Made by a program: the position numbers and the translations under genes
Shown: piece after piece, positions 9,159 to 18,593 of the stretch
Position numbering within the stretch: the stretch's first letter is position 1
Layout of the letters: every line of letters begins with the position of its first letter
Origin: Actibacterium lipolyticum
Lineage (GTDB): Bacteria; Pseudomonadota; Alphaproteobacteria; Rhodobacterales; Rhodobacteraceae
Assembly: GCF_900184935.1 (NCBI RefSeq)
Contig: NZ_FXYE01000001.1
Coordinates: 1,178,001-1,242,000, forward strand
Direction of reading: 5' to 3'
DNA length: 64,000 nucleotides
The notes under the pieces: model-generated
The model's input: the letters and a program-made list of their open reading frames with translations, nothing else
The model's database searches: none
What the model was told of the DNA's origin: nothing

Positions 9159-10262
9159 GTGACCGACGCAACTCCGAGGTTGGAAGTTCAACATATCAGC
9201 CGCCGCTTTGGTGGCCGGGCAGTTGTGGATGACGTGTCGCTGAAGGTGATGCCGGGGCAGGTGACTTGCCTTCTTGGTCCATCGGGCTGCGGCAAGTCCA
9301 CGACCCTGCGCATCATCGCGGGCGTGGATATGCAGGACGAAGGCAAAATCTTTGTCGATGGCCAATTGGTTTGCGATACCGTGCACCGCGTCCCGCCAGA
9401 GGGGCGTTCGGTTGGCCTGATGTTTCAGGACTTTGCGCTGTTTCCGCACCTGACGGTTGCCGACAACGTGGCCTTTGGGCTGAAAGGCAGCAAAGCAGAA
9501 AAGCGCGCCCGCGTTGAAGAGCTTTTGACCCGCGTCGATCTTTTACGTTTCATCGATGAATACCCCCATCAACTGTCAGGTGGGGAACAACAGCGCGTCG
9601 CCTTGGCCCGCGCTTTGGCGCCGCGTCCTGGTATCATGTTGATGGATGAGCCGTTCTCGGGCCTTGATGATCGTCTGCGCGATGACATCCGGGACGAAAC
9701 ATTAAGCGTCCTGAAGGAAGAGGGCACCGCGGTTCTGCTGGTAACCCATGAACCCGAAGAGGCGATGCGCATGGCCGATGAAATTGCGCTGATGCGTGAC
9801 GGGCGGATCGTGCAGCAGGGTGCGCCCTATAACATTTATAACGCCCCTGTGGATCGTGCTGCGGCAGGTTTCTTTTCTGATATCAATGTCATACGCGGCG
9901 AAGTTCATGATCTTTTCACCAAAACGCCGTTCGGCCAGTTCATGACGCCCGCCATGCCTGACGGGGCCGAGGTGGATATCATCATCCGCCCTCAGCACCT
10001 AAAGATTGAATTCGATCGCAACGGAAATGGCCCCAGCCCAACGCCGGAAAACGGTGTTCCGGCGCGGGCGTATGTTGAGCGCGCGCGCTTTATGGGAAGC
10101 GAAAGCCTGATAGAATTCCGCATGGATTTTGATGGCTCCATCCTGAAGGCGACGGTGCCGGGCGTGTTCTTGCCTCAGCCCAATACGCCCATGTGGCTTA
10201 TGATCCGGCGGGAGCGTTGCTTTGTCTTTCCCGCAAAAGACCCAGCAGTCGCAGGCGCTTAG
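9159..10262 (+). CDS. ABC transporter ATP-binding protein (FbpC/PotA-like, orphan)
   Basis: The 367-residue protein has Walker A GPSGCGKST (residues 40-48), Q-loop FQDFALFPHLTV, signature LSGGEQQR (139-146), Walker B MLMDEPFSGLD and an H-loop VTHEPEEA. A TOBE-like C-terminal region contains IIRPQHLKIEF. The layout is that of import ATPases for iron(III), polyamines or sulfate; FbpC-like is closest by eye. No permease or binding-protein gene lies nearby, so the partner must be encoded elsewhere. GTG at 9159 is chosen because AAGGTGAG sits six bases upstream; an ATG at 9099 would add 20 residues without family support. It ends in a four-base convergent overlap with the rhodanese gene. Confidence 0.8.
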   Translation: MTDATPRLEVQHISRRFGGRAVVDDVSLKVMPGQVTCLLGPSGCGKSTTLRIIAGVDMQDEGKIFVDGQLVCDTVHRVPPEGRSVGLMFQDFALFPHLTVADNVAFGLKGSKAEKRARVEELLTRVDLLRFIDEYPHQLSGGEQQRVALARALAPRPGIMLMDEPFSGLDDRLRDDIRDETLSVLKEEGTAVLLVTHEPEEAMRMADEIALMRDGRIVQQGAPYNIYNAPVDRAAAGFFSDINVIRGEVHDLFTKTPFGQFMTPAMPDGAEVDIIIRPQHLKIEFDRNGNGPSPTPENGVPARAYVERARFMGSESLIEFRMDFDGSILKATVPGVFLPQPNTPMWLMIRRERCFVFPAKDPAVAGA

Positions 10263-10636
10263 CTGCCCATCTTGCGCGGCGCGCCGGTGGCCGGATCTGT
10301 GCCGGTATAGGGCTTGGCCGCTGTTTTCCAGGCTGCGAAACCACCATCCATATGGGCGATTTTGTCATGCCCGGCTTCAAGGTATTTGGTCGCAACCATT
10401 CGTGACCGCATTCCAGAGCCGCAGTGAAAGACAATCGGTCGATCATCGGCAGAGGGCATGAATGCCGCGTCAAACCCCGACATCGGTGCCAGCAAAGCAC
10501 CATGGATATGTTCGAACATGTATTCCTGCGGGGTTCGGACATCGATCAAAATGATCTTTTTCGCAGCAATTGCGCTGGCCACGTCTTCGACGCTCCAGTG
10601 TTCTAGGGTCTTTCCGTTCAGGTCTTCTGTATGCAT
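10259..10636 (-). CDS. Rhodanese-domain protein
   Basis: The 125-residue single-domain protein has the rhodanese elements LIDVRTPQEYMFEHIHGA and an active-site loop HCGSGMRS with the catalytic Cys followed by a six-residue loop, then MDGGFAAWK. Single-domain rhodaneses move sulfane sulfur via a Cys persulfide; the acceptor is unknown. It converges on the upstream ABC gene with a four-base overlap of the two stop codons and is divergent from tatA, with 231 bases between them. No partner in sulfur metabolism is adjacent. Confidence 0.85.
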   Translation of the reverse strand: MHTEDLNGKTLEHWSVEDVASAIAAKKIILIDVRTPQEYMFEHIHGALLAPMSGFDAAFMPSADDRPIVFHCGSGMRSRMVATKYLEAGHDKIAHMDGGFAAWKTAAKPYTGTDPATGAPRKMGS

Positions 10637-10867
10637 CTCAGCCGCTCCTCAAAGTGAATCATCACTGTCCGCATCGCTAATGTAGGGGCGGAAAGCTGTG
10701 ACAAAACAGGCAATGGTGCGGTCAGACGCCGCGCAGGGGCCTTTTTATGCAAGAAATCACATTCTTCTGTGGAATGGGGCTTTGAACTCGGTCTGATAAC
10801 CCATAAATGTGTTGGACAGATTTAAAAACGGGTACTGCCAGACTTGGTACACCCAAGGGAGAAGACC

Positions 10868-11080
10868 ATGCTTAACAATATCGGCCTTCCCGGCCTGTTG
10901 CTTATCGCCGTTGTCGTGCTTGTGCTGTTTGGACGTGGCAAAATTTCGTCTTTGATGGGCGAAGTTGGCAAGGGCATCACCGCCTTCAAGAAAGGCGTGA
11001 AAGACGGCACGGAAGAGTTGGAAGACCAAGCCGAGTCCGCACGTGACGTGACGCCCGAAACCGAAAAGGACAAGGCGTAA
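10868..11080 (+). CDS. tatA: Sec-independent protein translocase subunit TatA
   Basis: The 70-residue protein has one N-terminal membrane helix ([12 protein letters not shown]), the hinge with FGRGKISSL and an amphipathic helix [14 protein letters not shown], ending in a charged tail. TatA forms the size-variable pore of the twin-arginine pathway for folded proteins. The ATG at 10868 has AAGGGAG upstream. It is the first gene of a tatABC operon that continues with a DUF815 gene. One oddity is the N-terminal MLNNIGLPG, a slightly atypical lead-in compared with the MG(S/I)FSIWH form. Confidence 0.95.
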   Translation: MLNNIGLPGLLLIAVVVLVLFGRGKISSLMGEVGKGITAFKKGVKDGTEELEDQAESARDVTPETEKDKA

Positions 11081-11112
11081 TAACCTTGCCCCGCGCCTAA
11101 GGCGGATCGCAT

Positions 11113-11685
11113 ATGTTTGATCTTGGCTGGACCGAACTTTTGGTCATCGGCATCGTCGCGTTGATCGTGGTTGGCCCCAAAGACCTTCCCGGCATGTTCC
11201 GGACGTTGGGTCGTTTTACCGCGAAAGCAAAAGGTATGGCGCGCGAGTTTCAGCGCGCCATGGATGATGCTGCGGACGAAGCTGGTGTGAAAGATGTCTC
11301 GAAGAACCTGAAAGACATCGCAAACCCACGGAAAATGGGTTTGGACGCCGTTAAGGACGCCACTGACGGCCTAACAAAGTGGGATCCGACGACACCGTCC
11401 CCGGCCAAAGGCCCGGCAACCGCAGCGCTTAGCGAAGAGCGTGCAGAGGCCGCAAAGAAGATTCAGCAGGCCGCCGCGAAAAAGGCCTCTGATCGCATCG
11501 CAGCAGAAGAGGCGGCTAAGGCTGCTGAAGCTGCGGCACCGGCAAAAGCGCCAGCCGCGAAAAAAGCCACAGCCAAGAAACCCGCCGCTAAAAAAGCACC
11601 TGCAAAGAAGGCTGCTGCCAAGAAAACAGCCTCAACCCCCCGCGCTTCCAGCAAAACGGCCAGCGCGAAGAGTGACGACGCATGA
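11113..11685 (+). CDS. tatB: Sec-independent protein translocase subunit TatB with long Ala/Lys tail
   Basis: The 190-residue protein begins with [26 protein letters not shown], here cited as [10 protein letters not shown] then VVGPKDLP, the standard TatB membrane helix and hinge, followed by an amphipathic helix ([20 protein letters not shown]). TatB works with TatC as the receptor for twin-arginine signal peptides. From about residue 110 the tail is almost entirely Ala, Lys and Pro, resembling the basic tails of histone H1-like proteins; a shorter acidic or mixed tail is more usual. It follows tatA after 32 bases and overlaps the start of tatC by four. Confidence 0.93.
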   Translation: MFDLGWTELLVIGIVALIVVGPKDLPGMFRTLGRFTAKAKGMAREFQRAMDDAADEAGVKDVSKNLKDIANPRKMGLDAVKDATDGLTKWDPTTPSPAKGPATAALSEERAEAAKKIQQAAAKKASDRIAAEEAAKAAEAAAPAKAPAAKKATAKKPAAKKAPAKKAAAKKTASTPRASSKTASAKSDDA

Positions 11686-12644
11686 GCAACGCCGACGAGA
11701 TCGAAGATTCCAGCGCCCCGCTAATTGAACATCTGGCGGAGCTGCGCACGCGGCTTATTCGCGCTGTTCTGGCTTTCATCGTGGGGATGGTTATTTGCTT
11801 TGCCTTCGGTGGCGCGATCTTGGACTTCTTGCTGGTGCCGATCGAAAACACCATGCGTGATCTGGGCAATCCAAACCCGGTCATGCAGTACACCGCGCCG
11901 CAGGAATACTTCTTTACCTTGATCCGAATCTCGATGGTTGGTGGTCTTGCGCTGTCGTTCCCGGTGATTGGTTATCAGCTTTGGCGGTTCGTTGCGCCGG
12001 GGCTGTATCGTAATGAAAAGAATGCGTTTTTGCCGTTCTTGTTGTCCTCGCCCGCGCTGTTCCTTCTTGGCGCGGCCTTTGCGCATTACGTCGTTGTCCC
12101 GCTTGCGATGAACTTCTTCCTTGGCTTCGCGGATCTTCCGTCCTTGGTTGCAGCTTTCGTAACCGGCGAAGGGGCTGGCCCCGCAACTGACAGCGGCATC
12201 GACATTGTCTTTAACGGCAAAGTTAACGAAACGCTTGATATCACGTTGAAAATGATCGTGGCCTTTGGGCTGTGCTTTCAGCTTCCGGTCTTGTTGACCC
12301 TGATGGGCAAGGCGGGCTTGGCAAGTGCTGCTGGGCTTCGCAACACGCGTAAATATGCCGTTGTCGGTATTCTGGTCGTTGCCGCGTTGGTCACGCCGCC
12401 AGATGTAACCACGCAGCTTATCCTATTCGTCGTGGTTTACGGGCTCTATGAAATCTCCATCTTCTTGGTGGCGCGCGTTGAAAAGAAACGCGAAGCCGAT
12501 TTGCGGGCACAAGGCTTGTGGTTCGACGAAGAAGAAGAGGATGACGAAGCCGTTGCCGATGCGTTTGATCCTGAAGCAGTCGACGACGAAGAGCTGATGA
12601 AGGAATTCGACGAAGACGACGAGGAAGGTGAAAACCGCACATGA
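11682..12644 (+). CDS. tatC: Sec-independent protein translocase subunit TatC
   Basis: The 320-residue protein has the six-helix TatC fold, including the N-terminal [15 protein letters not shown] motif that binds the twin-arginine signal peptide and the [16 protein letters not shown] loop. TatC is the receptor core of the translocase in the inner membrane. The C-terminal 50 residues are strongly acidic ([14 protein letters not shown] and similar), an extension beyond the usual 250-residue core. It overlaps tatB by four bases and the following DUF815 gene by four bases, so all four genes are probably translationally coupled. Confidence 0.95.
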   Translation: MSNADEIEDSSAPLIEHLAELRTRLIRAVLAFIVGMVICFAFGGAILDFLLVPIENTMRDLGNPNPVMQYTAPQEYFFTLIRISMVGGLALSFPVIGYQLWRFVAPGLYRNEKNAFLPFLLSSPALFLLGAAFAHYVVVPLAMNFFLGFADLPSLVAAFVTGEGAGPATDSGIDIVFNGKVNETLDITLKMIVAFGLCFQLPVLLTLMGKAGLASAAGLRNTRKYAVVGILVVAALVTPPDVTTQLILFVVVYGLYEISIFLVARVEKKREADLRAQGLWFDEEEEDDEAVADAFDPEAVDDEELMKEFDEDDEEGENRT

Positions 12645-13483
12645 GCGAGGGCGAAACACTTATTCGTATAGCCGAGGCGTTAGAACGCGTAAGTCCGCCC
12701 TTGGCTTCAAGCCCCGATTTTGATGCGGCCGATGGTTTCGTTTGGCACGTGTCGCCAGACCGTCTTGCACCGATTGAAAAGATCAACCGCGTTGATTTGA
12801 AGCTGCTGCTGGGCATCAACCGCTCGCGCGATACGTTGCTGGAAAATACCCTGCAATTCGCGCGGGGCCTTCCGGCGAACAACGCCCTTTTGTGGGGGGC
12901 GCGTGGCATGGGGAAGTCTTCGCTGGTGAAGGCCATTCACGCCGAGGTTTTGCGCCAAGGTCACGCGCTGAAGATCGTAGAGGTCCAACGCGAAGACCTG
13001 CCTTCGATTAGTCGGCTTCTGACACTGCTACGCAACTCTGATGCGCGCTTTTTGCTGTTCTGTGATGACCTGTCGTTCAGCCATGATGATCAGCACTACA
13101 AGTCGCTTAAGGCGGTCTTGGACGGCGGGATCGAGGGGCGACCAGAGAATGTGGTGTTCTACGCCACGTCCAATCGGCGCCACCTGATGCCACGCGACAT
13201 GATTGAGAATGAGCGCTCAAGCGCCATCAACCCGTCCGAAGCGGTTGAGGAAAAAGTATCCCTGTCTGACAGGTTCGGGCTTTGGCTTGGGTTCCATCCC
13301 TGCAATCAGGATGAATACCTTGCGATGATCCGCGGGTATTGCGACGAACATGGCGTGGTGATTGATGATGATACGCTACGTGCCGAAGCCATCGAATGGC
13401 AGGCAACCCGTGGTGCACGATCAGGTCGGGTTGCTTGGCAGTATTTTGTCGATCTTGCAGGTCGACAAGGCGTTACCCTTTAG
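12641..13483 (+). CDS. DUF815-family AAA+ ATPase
   Basis: The 280-residue protein has a P-loop GARGMGKSS (about residues 87-95), a Walker B-like LLFCDDLSF and a sensor-like VVFYATSNRRHLMPRDM, matching the DUF815 family of ATP-binding proteins. The function of DUF815 proteins is not established. It overlaps tatC by four bases. DUF815 genes occur near tat genes in Rhodobacterales, but no role in export has been shown to my knowledge. A strong hairpin lies eight bases beyond the stop. Confidence 0.8.
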   Translation: MSEGETLIRIAEALERVSPPLASSPDFDAADGFVWHVSPDRLAPIEKINRVDLKLLLGINRSRDTLLENTLQFARGLPANNALLWGARGMGKSSLVKAIHAEVLRQGHALKIVEVQREDLPSISRLLTLLRNSDARFLLFCDDLSFSHDDQHYKSLKAVLDGGIEGRPENVVFYATSNRRHLMPRDMIENERSSAINPSEAVEEKVSLSDRFGLWLGFHPCNQDEYLAMIRGYCDEHGVVIDDDTLRAEAIEWQATRGARSGRVAWQYFVDLAGRQGVTL

Positions 13484-13490
13484 GGTGGCA

Positions 13491-13510
13491 GGCGGGCCCA
13501 GCGGCCCGCC
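13491..13510. terminator. Hairpin between convergent DUF815 gene and nlpD-like gene
   Basis: GGCGGGCC (13491-13498), loop CAGC, GGCCCGCC (13503-13510): a perfect eight-base GC stem in the 39-base gap between two convergent genes. There is no T run on either strand, so termination, if any, is probably bidirectional and not purely intrinsic. Confidence 0.6.
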
Positions 13511-13522
13511 CACGTAAACCTA

Positions 13523-14719
13523 TCAGTTAAGATACGGCATTGGGTCAACGCTTTCAAAGCCTTGGCGCACTTCGAAATGCAGGAACGATGGATCGCCCGC
13601 CCGCACAGTGGCCACGGTTTCACCGCGTTTCACGGTGTCGCCCTTTTCAACTTTGATGGTGTCGATGTTGGCATACACCGTCAGCAGGTTGTCTTCGTGA
13701 CGCAAAACCAGAATTGGAATCTGATCCGTATCGCGGGTGATTGCCGCGACGGTTCCTGCCTCGGCTGCTTTCACTGGGGTGCCAGCGGCGGCTGAGATGT
13801 CGATCCCGTCATTCTTTTTCTTTTCGTAGCCCCGGATGATGCTTCCATCCACTGGGAAGGCCAGCCTTGAGGATACGGTCTTTTCCTTAACCATCTGCGG
13901 AGAGGGGATCGGCGCAGCGGCCACTGGGGTAGGGGCGGCTGCCGCTGTTGTCGTTGTTGCGGTCGCCGGTGCCGGGGCCGCCGCAGCGGCGGGTGGCGTG
14001 GTTTCTTCGTCTGGCAGCGGGCTGGCCGCGCTTGGCGGCGTCGGAACGGCCGAGATCGCGCCAGGCAAGGTCGCAACCACGACCTCGGGGGCCGCATCGG
14101 CTTTGTCTTCCACTGCGACGGGAATCAAAAGGTACTGCCCTTCGCGGACTGTAAGTTCTGTGCCAAGGCCGTTCCATTCTGACAAGGAGCGAACAGACAC
14201 ATTGTAAAGCCGCGCGATGGAGTAAGCGGTTTCGCCGCGTTCAACCTTGTGGCGGATGGGTTCTGCTGTTGGGGCCTGCCGAACCGGCGCGGGTGTCGCG
14301 GTGGTTGTACCAGCGCGTTCGATCGCGCTTCCGGCCAGGGTCGCGATGTCGATGTTACCGGATGGTGCTGGCGTCGGCTGGTCAACGCGTTTGGGCAGCG
14401 CAAGGATTTCACCTTTGCGCAGCGTGACATCCATCGGGATACCGTTATAGCGGCTCAGCTCTTCGGTTGTCAGGCCAACCCGGTTGGCAACGTCCGAAAC
14501 GGTGTCGCCGCGCTTTGCCACGGCAACTTGATAGCTGGGGTAAGAAATAATGCCGCGCGCGTCCGGTTCGGGGCGGGGCGCAGTTTCTTGTAGTGCGGCT
14601 TGCGACGTGTTGGCGGCATTGTTGCGCAGGTCGATGTCAAAATCATCGCAGGCGGTAACGGCCAGCGCCGCACAGCCCAGCAATAAGGCTCGCAGGCGCA
14701 CGGGGCGTAGGGTTGGCAT
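13523..14719 (-). CDS. nlpD: LysM/M23 lipoprotein, NlpD-type, with degenerate LytM active site
   Basis: The 398-residue protein has a lipoprotein signal (LLLGCAALAVTAC, lipobox Cys at about residue 24), two LysM repeats (about residues 65-110, SYQVAVAKRGDTVSDVANRV; and 155-200, HKVERGETAYSIARLYN), an Ala/Pro/Thr-rich linker and a C-terminal M23 domain. In active M23 peptidases zinc is held by HxxxD and HxH; here the first His is Asn (KNDGIDIS), YAH is YAN, and only FLHFEV remains. This is the pattern of NlpD/EnvC, which activate cell-wall amidases rather than cut themselves. It follows surE and pcm as in the surE-pcm-nlpD order of gammaproteobacteria. Confidence 0.85.
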   Translation of the reverse strand: MPTLRPVRLRALLLGCAALAVTACDDFDIDLRNNAANTSQAALQETAPRPEPDARGIISYPSYQVAVAKRGDTVSDVANRVGLTTEELSRYNGIPMDVTLRKGEILALPKRVDQPTPAPSGNIDIATLAGSAIERAGTTTATPAPVRQAPTAEPIRHKVERGETAYSIARLYNVSVRSLSEWNGLGTELTVREGQYLLIPVAVEDKADAAPEVVVATLPGAISAVPTPPSAASPLPDEETTPPAAAAAPAPATATTTTAAAAPTPVAAAPIPSPQMVKEKTVSSRLAFPVDGSIIRGYEKKKNDGIDISAAAGTPVKAAEAGTVAAITRDTDQIPILVLRHEDNLLTVYANIDTIKVEKGDTVKRGETVATVRAGDPSFLHFEVRQGFESVDPMPYLN

Positions 14720-14774
14720 GGCTCACTCCTCAATCGTGGGCCCCTTGTTTGCGGGGCTCTCAACGTAGTTCTTT

Positions 14775-15419
14775 CTACTCTTGTCCGAGCCCCTCGACCA
14801 GAGGCACGAAGCGCACTGGGCGAAGCTCGTCATATTCGAAACCATCTGGGGTTCGGGTGACCTTGATCAGGCTTTGCACCGCATCAGACTGCCCCACCGG
14901 CACCACCATGATACCGCCCTCACGCAATTGCGCCAATAGGGGGCCGGGCGGGTCTTCGGCTGCGGCGGTCACGAGGATGCGATCAAACGGTGCTTGTTCG
15001 GGCAAACCGCGCGATCCATCGCTTAACATGGCCATGACGTTAGTCAGGCCAAGCCGATCAAAACTGCGCTGTGCTTCTTGGACCAGACGGCGGTGGCGTT
15101 CCACCGTGTATACGCGCCGCGCCAGCTGACTTAGGATGGCGGCCTGATAGCCGGAGCCGGTTCCCACCTCTAGCACCTTATCGCGTGGCTGTACGTTCAG
15201 GGCCTGCGTCATCAGCCCAACGACGGACGGCTGCGAGATGGTCTGCCCACAGGCAATCGGCAGCGGCATGTCTTCGTAAGCGCGATCGGCAAACAGCCCA
15301 CCTGGAACGAAATCGCCGCGATCGACCTTTTCCATTGCGGTAAGCACGCGCTTGTCCGTGACGCCCTTAGAGCGCAGCGCAAATAGGAACTGCATTTTGC
15401 GTTCGGCGGTGTCGCTCAT
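14775..15419 (-). CDS. pcm: Protein-L-isoaspartate O-methyltransferase
   Basis: The 214-residue protein has the PCMT pattern: [13 protein letters not shown], the SAM-binding [15 protein letters not shown], and [14 protein letters not shown]. The enzyme methylates isoaspartyl residues formed by protein ageing, using S-adenosylmethionine, to start their repair. The ATG at 15419 overlaps the surE stop (ATGA), which decides the start; the upstream open frame reads antisense-like sequence and has no family similarity. It is in the surE-pcm-nlpD group. Confidence 0.94.
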   Translation of the reverse strand: MSDTAERKMQFLFALRSKGVTDKRVLTAMEKVDRGDFVPGGLFADRAYEDMPLPIACGQTISQPSVVGLMTQALNVQPRDKVLEVGTGSGYQAAILSQLARRVYTVERHRRLVQEAQRSFDRLGLTNVMAMLSDGSRGLPEQAPFDRILVTAAAEDPPGPLLAQLREGGIMVVPVGQSDAVQSLIKVTRTPDGFEYDELRPVRFVPLVEGLGQE

Positions 15420-16201
15420 TCCAAACGCTCTTTCAGTGTGGCGATGGTGTCGTGGGCGGTTAGGTCGGCGCGCATCGGCGTGACAGAGATATATCCGTCC
15501 AGACAGTCGTGAACATCCGTTCCCGGCGCGGTGGGAAGGTTCTGAGGCCCGCCCTTGATCCACAGGAATTTCCGCCCCGATGGTGACAGATGCGGTTCCA
15601 CGCCAAAGAAGCTGTCTTTGCGATAACCTTGTGCGCCAACGCGGATGCCTTGAACTTTCTCTGCCGCGATGGGGGGGAAGTTCACGTTGTAAAACAGCCG
15701 GTAGTCTTCGCCATCCCAGATGCCATCATCCAACAACGCGCGAACGGTTTTGGCACCATGCGCGGCGGCGGCTTTGAATTGAAGATCTTCGGCGAAATTT
15801 TCGGGGCCCAGATATTGGGAAAGGGCGATGGCGGGAAGACCCTGAAGGGCCGCTTCCATCGCGCCGCCAATGGTGCCGGAATACAGCGTGTTTTCGCCAG
15901 CGTTGTTGCCGCGGTTTACGCCAGAAAGCACAAGGTCGGGCTTTGCATCGGGCATCACATCGTAAAGTCCGGCCAGAACGCAATCGGCGGGGGAACCTTC
16001 GGCGGCGAACCGGCGTGGGCCCAGCTCGGCGATCATCATCGGGTGCGTATATGAGATTTTGTGGGCAACGCCGGATTGTTCAAATGCAGGCGCAACGGTC
16101 CAAACTTCGCCATCGGGTCCGGCAATTTCGGCGGCTATCGCCTCTAGGACCTTAAGGCCCGGTGCGTTGATGCCGTCGTCATTGGTGATGAGAATGCGCA
16201 T
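15416..16201 (-). CDS. surE: 5'/3'-nucleotidase SurE
   Basis: The 261-residue protein begins with [15 protein letters not shown], where the paired Asp residues 8 and 9 bind the metal, and has [25 protein letters not shown] and [10 protein letters not shown]. SurE dephosphorylates nucleoside 5' and 3' monophosphates and is tied to stationary-phase survival. It is the first gene of surE-pcm-nlpD; 133 bases separate it from the end of the neighbouring SDR gene, space enough for its promoter. Length is typical. Confidence 0.95.
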   Translation of the reverse strand: MRILITNDDGINAPGLKVLEAIAAEIAGPDGEVWTVAPAFEQSGVAHKISYTHPMMIAELGPRRFAAEGSPADCVLAGLYDVMPDAKPDLVLSGVNRGNNAGENTLYSGTIGGAMEAALQGLPAIALSQYLGPENFAEDLQFKAAAAHGAKTVRALLDDGIWDGEDYRLFYNVNFPPIAAEKVQGIRVGAQGYRKDSFFGVEPHLSPSGRKFLWIKGGPQNLPTAPGTDVHDCLDGYISVTPMRADLTAHDTIATLKERLE

Positions 16202-16334
16202 GTTTGCCTGCCCCTGTTGCCCTTGGTCTTCATTAAATCAGGCAATGCAGGGCGGCAAGGCGCGTGGGGCATATTCCCCATGCTCAGGCACAGAGTGAGT
16301 CTTTTGAACAATGGTTGCGCGTAGTCGGGCGCGT

Positions 16335-16988
16335 TTAGGCGCTTAGCTGCGCGACCAATCGCTTGGCTTCGGCGGATGGGTGGGTCAGCGGTTCGCGATC
16401 TTCACCGGGATAGAACCGGGCGCGTGTGGCTGTTGGCATCGGGGCAGGGACAAAGGACAGAACGCGTGGCGTCCCGGTCTTTTCCGTTTCCGCGGCCCAG
16501 GTTTCGAACAACGCACGCTGTGCTGCCTTGGCCGCCACATAGGGGGCAAGGAATTTCCCGGCGTTGTCGTCATCCACAAAAACAGCGGTGCCGTTCGCGG
16601 ATGCCGTCAAAAGCGGAGAGATAAACGGGATCAGCAAACCAGGTGCGGTGATGTTGGTTGCCACAACCTTGGCCCAGTCTTTTTCATCCAGATGATCGGC
16701 CGGGGTCATTGGTGGCACGTGAATGGCACTGTGCAGCCACAGGTCAAGCTTGCCCCATCGGTCGTGGATCGAACGGCACAGGTGGCGCATTGCGTTTGGG
16801 TCGGTCACGTCCATCGGGGCAAGGGTGGCTTGACCACCCTGTGCCTTGATGCGGTCGTCCAACTCTTCCAAGGCGCCGACGGTGCGGGCGACGGCAATCA
16901 CGTGCCAGCCGTTCGCGGCCAATTCCTCGGCCATGGCAGCACCAAACCCGCGCGACGCGCCAGTTACCAGAGCAAGCTTGTCGGTCAT
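16335..16988 (-). CDS. SDR-family oxidoreductase
   Basis: The 217-residue protein is a classical short-chain dehydrogenase with TGASRGFGAAMA (cofactor-binding glycines at about residues 9-15) and YVAAK as the catalytic YxxxK. Preference for NADP is suggested by the Arg after the glycine motif but not proven. Its ATG overlaps the purF stop (ATGA at 16985-16988), so it is coupled to purF. The pairing with purF is seen in related genomes, but the substrate is unknown and nothing ties it chemically to purine synthesis. Confidence 0.85.
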   Translation of the reverse strand: MTDKLALVTGASRGFGAAMAEELAANGWHVIAVARTVGALEELDDRIKAQGGQATLAPMDVTDPNAMRHLCRSIHDRWGKLDLWLHSAIHVPPMTPADHLDEKDWAKVVATNITAPGLLIPFISPLLTASANGTAVFVDDDNAGKFLAPYVAAKAAQRALFETWAAETEKTGTPRVLSFVPAPMPTATRARFYPGEDREPLTHPSAEAKRLVAQLSA

Positions 16989-18451
16989 TCGGCTGCTTTC
17001 ACCTCAAAACCCTTGGCGATCATATCGCTGGGGGCCACCGGATATTCACCCGAGAAGCACGCATCGCAATACTGCGGCGCATCAGGGTTACGCCCTTCGG
17101 CTTCGCCAGCGGCCCGATACAGCCCGTCGAGAGAGATGAACTTCAAGCTGTCCACGCCAAGATGCGCGCACATCTCATCCTCGCTCATGTGACTGGCCAA
17201 CAGCTTTTCACGCTCGGGCGTATCAACGCCATAGAAACAAGGCCATGCCGTGGGCGGGGAGGCGATACGGAAGTGAACCTCGGCAGCACCTGCATCAAGG
17301 ATCATCTGTTTGATCTTCATCGACGTTGTGCCACGCACAACGCTGTCATCAACCAGAATGACCCGTTTGCCTTTGATCAGCGCACGGTTCACGTTCAGCT
17401 TTAGCCGGACGCCCATGTTGCGGATCTGTTCAGTCGGTTCGATGAACGTGCGGCCCATGTATTGGTTGCGGATGATCCCCATCGCATAGGGAATACCGCT
17501 TTCCTGACTGAACCCAATCGCCGCTGGCGTGCCGCTGTCTGGGACAGGGCAGACAAGATCGGCGTCAACCGGGTTTTCCTTGGCCAGTTCCACACCAATC
17601 TGACGGCGTGTTTCATAAACCGAACGACCGCCAAGAATACTGTCTGGGCGCGAGAAATAGACATGTTCGAAGATGCAGAAACGTGGGCGGGTGCGTTCGA
17701 ATGGGTGGAAGCTTTCGATGCCACCTTTTTCGGTAATCACCAGCATTTCGCCCGGCTCAACTTCGCGAACGAATTCGGCGCCGATGATATCAAGTGCGCA
17801 GGTTTCCGAACTAAGAACCCAGCCATCGCCGATGCGGCCCAGCACCAGCGGGCGCACGCCCAGCGGGTCGCGCACGCCGATCAGTTTGGTGCGGGTCATC
17901 GCGACAACCGAAAACGCGCCTTCGACACGGCGCAGCGCGTCTTTCATACGTTCAGGGATGTTCTGCTGAAGCGACCGCGCCATCAGGTGAATGATACATT
18001 CACTGTCGGACGAGGATTGGAAGATCGAACCGCGTTCAATCAACTCTTTGCGCAGGGAATCCGCGTTGGTGATGTTGCCGTTATGAGCAATCGCCGCGCC
18101 GCCCATCGAAAATTCGCCAAAGAACGGCTGAACATCGCGGATCTGGGTTTGCCCCTTGGACCCGGCGGTAGAGTAGCGCACGTGGCCAATCGAAAGGCTG
18201 CCGGGCAGCGTTTCCATTAGGCTGGCTTTGGTAAAGTTATCACGCACATAGCCAAAGCGACGTGCGGAATTGAACCCGATGTCCGGCGAATATGAAACGA
18301 TGCCGCCTGCCTCTTGTCCGCGATGCTGAAGCGCATGCAAACCAAGAGCCACGAAGTTCGCCGCATCGGTAACACCGATTACGCCGAACACGCCGCATTC
18401 TTCCTTCAGTTTATCGTCGTCGAACGGGTTGCTGGGGGGCATCTCGCGCAT
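16985..18451 (-). CDS. purF: Amidophosphoribosyltransferase
   Basis: The 488-residue protein has the N-terminal nucleophile Cys19 in EECGVFGVIG (earlier residues are the propeptide), the glutaminase motifs RYSTAGS and AHNGNITNAD, and the PRPP-binding VILVDDSVVRGTTS near residue 365. It makes 5-phosphoribosylamine from PRPP and glutamine, the first committed step of purine synthesis. The order cvpA-purF is the same as in Escherichia coli. A nested inverted repeat lies between cvpA and purF (18547-18586). The start at 18451 has GGAG 10 bases upstream; the ATG at 18442 is possible. Confidence 0.96.
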   Translation of the reverse strand: MREMPPSNPFDDDKLKEECGVFGVIGVTDAANFVALGLHALQHRGQEAGGIVSYSPDIGFNSARRFGYVRDNFTKASLMETLPGSLSIGHVRYSTAGSKGQTQIRDVQPFFGEFSMGGAAIAHNGNITNADSLRKELIERGSIFQSSSDSECIIHLMARSLQQNIPERMKDALRRVEGAFSVVAMTRTKLIGVRDPLGVRPLVLGRIGDGWVLSSETCALDIIGAEFVREVEPGEMLVITEKGGIESFHPFERTRPRFCIFEHVYFSRPDSILGGRSVYETRRQIGVELAKENPVDADLVCPVPDSGTPAAIGFSQESGIPYAMGIIRNQYMGRTFIEPTEQIRNMGVRLKLNVNRALIKGKRVILVDDSVVRGTTSMKIKQMILDAGAAEVHFRIASPPTAWPCFYGVDTPEREKLLASHMSEDEMCAHLGVDSLKFISLDGLYRAAGEAEGRNPDAPQYCDACFSGEYPVAPSDMIAKGFEVKAAE

Positions 18452-18546
18452 TTCAGCGGGGCTCCGAATCCGTTGGGGCAGGTTGGCCCCTTCCTTAGAG
18501 GGTCAGGCCCGCAGTGTCACGAAAGGATCACAAAACAATCTGTCTT

Positions 18547-18586
18547 TTGGGCCGGAAAGTTTCCCGGGGTGGGAAGAACGGCCCAA
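18547..18586 (-). terminator. Nested hairpin downstream of cvpA in the purF leader
   Basis: Outer arms TTGGGCC (18547-18553) and GGCCCAA (18580-18586) enclose inner arms TTCCC (18561-18565) and GGGAA (18571-18575). The structure starts eight bases after the cvpA stop and about 95 bases before the purF start. There is no downstream T run on the minus strand, so it may stabilise or partly terminate the cvpA transcript, or regulate purF; both are inference. Confidence 0.45.
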
Positions 18587-18593
18587 TTTTCAG

